In this document: positions 5,790 through 7,209 of the stretch, piece by piece | Layout: each line of letters begins with the position of its first letter | Position numbering within the stretch: the stretch's first letter is position 1 | Source of the DNA: Chloroflexota bacterium | Lineage (GTDB): Bacteria; Chloroflexota; Anaerolineae; J102 | Length of the DNA stretch: 7,209 nucleotides | Assembly: GCA_003353825.1 (NCBI GenBank) | Contig: PIVW01000304.1 | Coordinates: 1 to 7,209, forward strand | Direction: 5' to 3' | Translations under genes and position numbers: made by a program | Notes under the pieces: model-generated | Database searches by the model: none | Told to the model about the DNA's origin: nothing | The model's input: the letters and a program-made list of their open reading frames with translations, nothing else

Positions 5790-6935
5790 ATGCGTTCCGT
5801 CAGTATTGTCGGCATCGGGAAAGTGCCCGTTGCCAAACGTCATGAACGAAGTCTGCGCCAGTTAGGGGCCGAGGTGGTCAGGCAGGCTATGGCCGATGCT
5901 GAAGTCGACGCCATCGACGCCCTCTTCTCTGGAAATATGCTCAGTGATGAGCTACAGGGCCAGAAGCATGTAGCTTCTCTCATCGCCGACGAAGCGGGGT
6001 TGTCGGGTATCGAGGCGCTGGATGTGCGGGCGGCAACCGGGACCGGGGCCGCCGCTTTGCGCATGGCTTATCTGGCGGTGGCCAGCGGCGAGGCTGATCT
6101 GGCGGTGGCGGTTGGTGTCGAGAAGATGAGTGATGGTATCCCCACACCGGTACTCGCCAAAGCATTGGATGCCGAACAGGAGGTGGTAAATGGCGATACT
6201 TTGATCGGCAAAAATGCCGACCTGATGCGCATGTACTTCGAGCGATACCAGGCGCCGGCCGATGCCTTTGCCAATTTCGCTGTCAACGCTCATCAGAACG
6301 CGCACACTAACCCAGGCGCCCTTTTCGATGACCGCCTTGTCACTCCTGCCGACGTTCTGAACTCGCGCGTGGTCAGCTCTCCCATACGTTTGTATGATTG
6401 CTCGCCCATTTGTGATGGCGCCGCCGCCGTGGTACTGGCGCCGACTGAACAGGCACGTGCTTTCACAACCCTACCTGTGCGCATGCTGGCATCCAGCGTC
6501 GCCACAGATCGTTTCCGTGTTTCGGATAGAGAGGATCCGCTCTTTGCCAAAGCCGCACGCGATTCAGCGTATAAAGCCTTCCGTAAGGCCAACGTGCACC
6601 GCGACGACATCAGCTTCTTCGAGTTGCACGATGCCTTCAGCATTATGGCTTGCATGTTGTTGGAAGCATCAGGATTTGCGGAACGAGGTGAGGGTTGGCG
6701 TTTGGCGGATGGTATGGAGATCAGTAGAGAGGGACGGATCCCCATCTCCACAATGGGGGGACTAAAGGCTCGGGGCCACCCTATCGGTGCTACCGCCCTC
6801 TACCAGGCCTGTGAGATTACATTACAACTGACCGGTCGCGCCGGTGCGAATCAGCTAGAATCTATCGATGTAGCCATGATGCAAAGCGTTGGTGGTGCAG
6901 GCACGACCGTGATTACGCATATTTTTGGGGTGTAA
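5790..6935 (+). CDS. Thiolase-family protein (SCP-x/archaeal type) with threonine in place of the nucleophilic cysteine
   Basis: The 381-residue product starts MRSVSIVGIGKVPV, the usual opening of SCP-x-like and archaeal thiolases. It follows the family pattern: GEADLAVAVGVEKMSDG, the ELHDAFS motif (278-284, equivalent to NEAF/HDAF) and GGLKARGHPIGAT with His330. Active thiolases carry a nucleophilic Cys in a motif like AACASGG. Here the aligned stretch is AATGTGA, with Thr83 at the Cys position. The C-terminal Cys of classical thiolases is also absent (QSVGGAG, Ser366), although that is common in the SCP-x branch. The fold should be intact but ordinary acyl-enzyme chemistry is doubtful; the protein could be a non-catalytic partner or use different chemistry. 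Archaeal-type thiolases usually sit beside a DUF35 protein and HMG-CoA synthase; neither is seen here. Confidence 0.88.
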   Translation: MRSVSIVGIGKVPVAKRHERSLRQLGAEVVRQAMADAEVDAIDALFSGNMLSDELQGQKHVASLIADEAGLSGIEALDVRAATGTGAAALRMAYLAVASGEADLAVAVGVEKMSDGIPTPVLAKALDAEQEVVNGDTLIGKNADLMRMYFERYQAPADAFANFAVNAHQNAHTNPGALFDDRLVTPADVLNSRVVSSPIRLYDCSPICDGAAAVVLAPTEQARAFTTLPVRMLASSVATDRFRVSDREDPLFAKAARDSAYKAFRKANVHRDDISFFELHDAFSIMACMLLEASGFAERGEGWRLADGMEISREGRIPISTMGGLKARGHPIGATALYQACEITLQLTGRAGANQLESIDVAMMQSVGGAGTTVITHIFGV

Positions 6936-6950
6936 GTGCTGTGTTAGCCC

Positions 6951-6968
6951 GCCTGTATTCCAACAGGC
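6951..6968 (+). terminator. Weak hairpin after the thiolase gene
   Basis: GCCTGT (6951-6956) pairs with ACAGGC (6963-6968) around a 6-nt loop, 16 nt after the stop codon. No T run follows, so termination is uncertain. Confidence 0.3.
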
Positions 6969-6976
6969 ACACATAC

Positions 6977-7005
6977 TCGGCAGAAACCTAGCAAGGTGCT
7001 ATAAT
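6977..7005 (+). promoter_or_regulatory. Strong extended -10 promoter before the broken DUF4160-like gene
   Basis: TATAAT (7000-7005) is a perfect -10 box preceded by TGC, giving the extended form TGnTATAAT. TCGGCA (6977-6982, four of six) lies 17 bp upstream. Transcription should begin near 7012. Confidence 0.6.
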
Positions 7006-7035
7006 AAATTATACATACAAGCCGTTGGTAGCATT

Positions 7036-7041
7036 AAGGAG
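7036..7041 (+). promoter_or_regulatory. Ribosome binding site of the DUF4160-like ORF
   Basis: AAGGAG lies 5 nt before the ATG at 7047, the same spacing as for the DUF1269 gene, so this short ORF has a complete expression signal. Confidence 0.75.
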
Positions 7042-7063
7042 CAGAAATGCCAGTTGTATTACG

Positions 7064-7073
7064 CATAAAGGGC
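7064..7073. repeat. Left copy of the putative target-site duplication
   Basis: CATAAAGGGC here is repeated exactly at 7199-7208, directly abutting the two ends of the inverted-repeat element. If the element's own ends are taken as GCATCTTC/GTATCTTC, the true duplication is 8 bp (CATAAAGG). Confidence 0.7.
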
Positions 7074-7198
7074 ATCTTCTCAATAACTTGGGGGGAACTA
7101 ACCCGTCCACGAAGGTGGACGTTCGGCGTAGGTTCGTAGAACCCCGCCCCCAGAGCCCGAATTCATTCGGCGAGTGCCCCGGAATATTGAGAAGATAC
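7074..7198. mobile_element. MITE-like structured insertion with 12-bp terminal inverted repeats
   Basis: The ends ATCTTCTCAATA (7074-7085) and TATTGAGAAGAT (7185-7196) are perfect inverted repeats, extendable to 14 bp with one mismatch. The interior is GC-rich and highly foldable: TGGGGG (7089-7094) with CCCCCA (7147-7152), a 7-bp stem CGTCCAC/GTGGACG with a GAAG tetraloop (7104-7121), GGTTC/GAACC (7131-7143) and CCGAA/TTCGG (7157-7170). It carries no transposase, so it would depend on one supplied elsewhere. The flanking 8-10-bp direct repeat is what a transposition event leaves. The parent transposon family is not recognised. Confidence 0.65.
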
Positions 7199-7208
7199 CA
7201 TAAAGGGC
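7199..7208. repeat. Right copy of the putative target-site duplication
   Basis: This is an exact match to 7064-7073, followed by T at the window edge. In the restored frame it reads ATA AAG GGC T (Ile-Lys-Gly), continuing the DUF4160-like N-terminus. Confidence 0.7.
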
Positions 7209-7209
7209 T

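Larger units (their letters stand above)
7047..7209 (+). pseudogene. DUF4160-like gene start interrupted by a small insertion
   Basis: The ORF opens with MPVVLRIKG, which resembles the N-terminus of DUF4160 proteins (MP-x-VLR...), small proteins often found in toxin-antitoxin-like pairs with DUF2442. After nine codons the reading frame enters an element with inverted-repeat ends and stops at TAG (7137-7139); a second in-frame stop, TGA, lies at 7188-7190. After the element, CATAAAGGGC is repeated (7199-7208). Removing 135 bp (element plus one repeat copy) restores the frame: ...CGC ATA AAG GGC T. Only nine native residues are visible, so the family call is tentative; that the ORF is interrupted is much clearer. 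The rest of the gene lies beyond the window. Confidence 0.55.

Noticed and set aside
7120..7155. tRNA fragment suggested by GGTTCG followed by GAACC
   Set aside because: The putative T-arm does not pair with a 7-nt loop, and no acceptor stem, anticodon arm or CCA-like end is present.

Overview
The window looks like a chromosomal segment from a bacterium of moderate GC content. I lean towards Chloroflexota (Anaerolineae-like) because of the gene mix: a Cys-loop-type ion channel, a DinB-fold protein, an SCP-x/archaeal-type thiolase, an MNT-type nucleotidyltransferase and a DUF4160-like start. This placement is inference; no rRNA or other phylogenetic marker is present.

Left edge (1-327): the 5' part of an MNT-type nucleotidyltransferase gene runs off the window on the minus strand. 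Its start region carries a perfect 10-bp tandem duplication that changes which ATG is in frame. It is divergent from a complete glucose-6-phosphate isomerase gene (pgi, 328-1968), which has all three textbook catalytic residues. A 165-bp gap with a good promoter and a hairpin at the predicted transcript 5' end leads to a DUF1269-type glycine-rich membrane protein (2134-2634), which ends in a strong hairpin.

Middle (2635-5660): an unexplained element of about 106 bp (2700-2805) has nested inverted repeats and ends in eight Ts. It precedes a small single-span membrane protein (2843-3046). Next comes the most notable gene, a 627-residue pentameric ligand-gated ion channel (3218-5101) with a signal peptide, two tandem homologous extracellular beta domains, a ligand-binding domain and four transmembrane helices. 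A DinB-fold protein follows 19 bp later (5121-5660), and its stop codon lies inside a 16-bp tandem repeat.

Right part (5661-7209): a repeat-rich spacer (a 16-bp array and an 8-bp array) leads into a thiolase-family gene (start best placed at 5790, not at the upstream GTG). At the position expected for the nucleophilic cysteine it has threonine. At the end, a strong extended -10 promoter and a good ribosome binding site precede an ORF beginning MPVVLRIKG, which resembles the DUF4160 N-terminus. After nine codons the ORF runs into a small structured element of about 125 bp with inverted-repeat ends, flanked by a 10-bp direct repeat. This is the signature of a MITE-like insertion that has broken the gene.

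The genes do not form one pathway. The only plausible co-transcribed groups are the small membrane protein with the channel, and the channel with the DinB protein. Small-repeat changes and insertion near gene starts and ends recur at three places in 7 kb.
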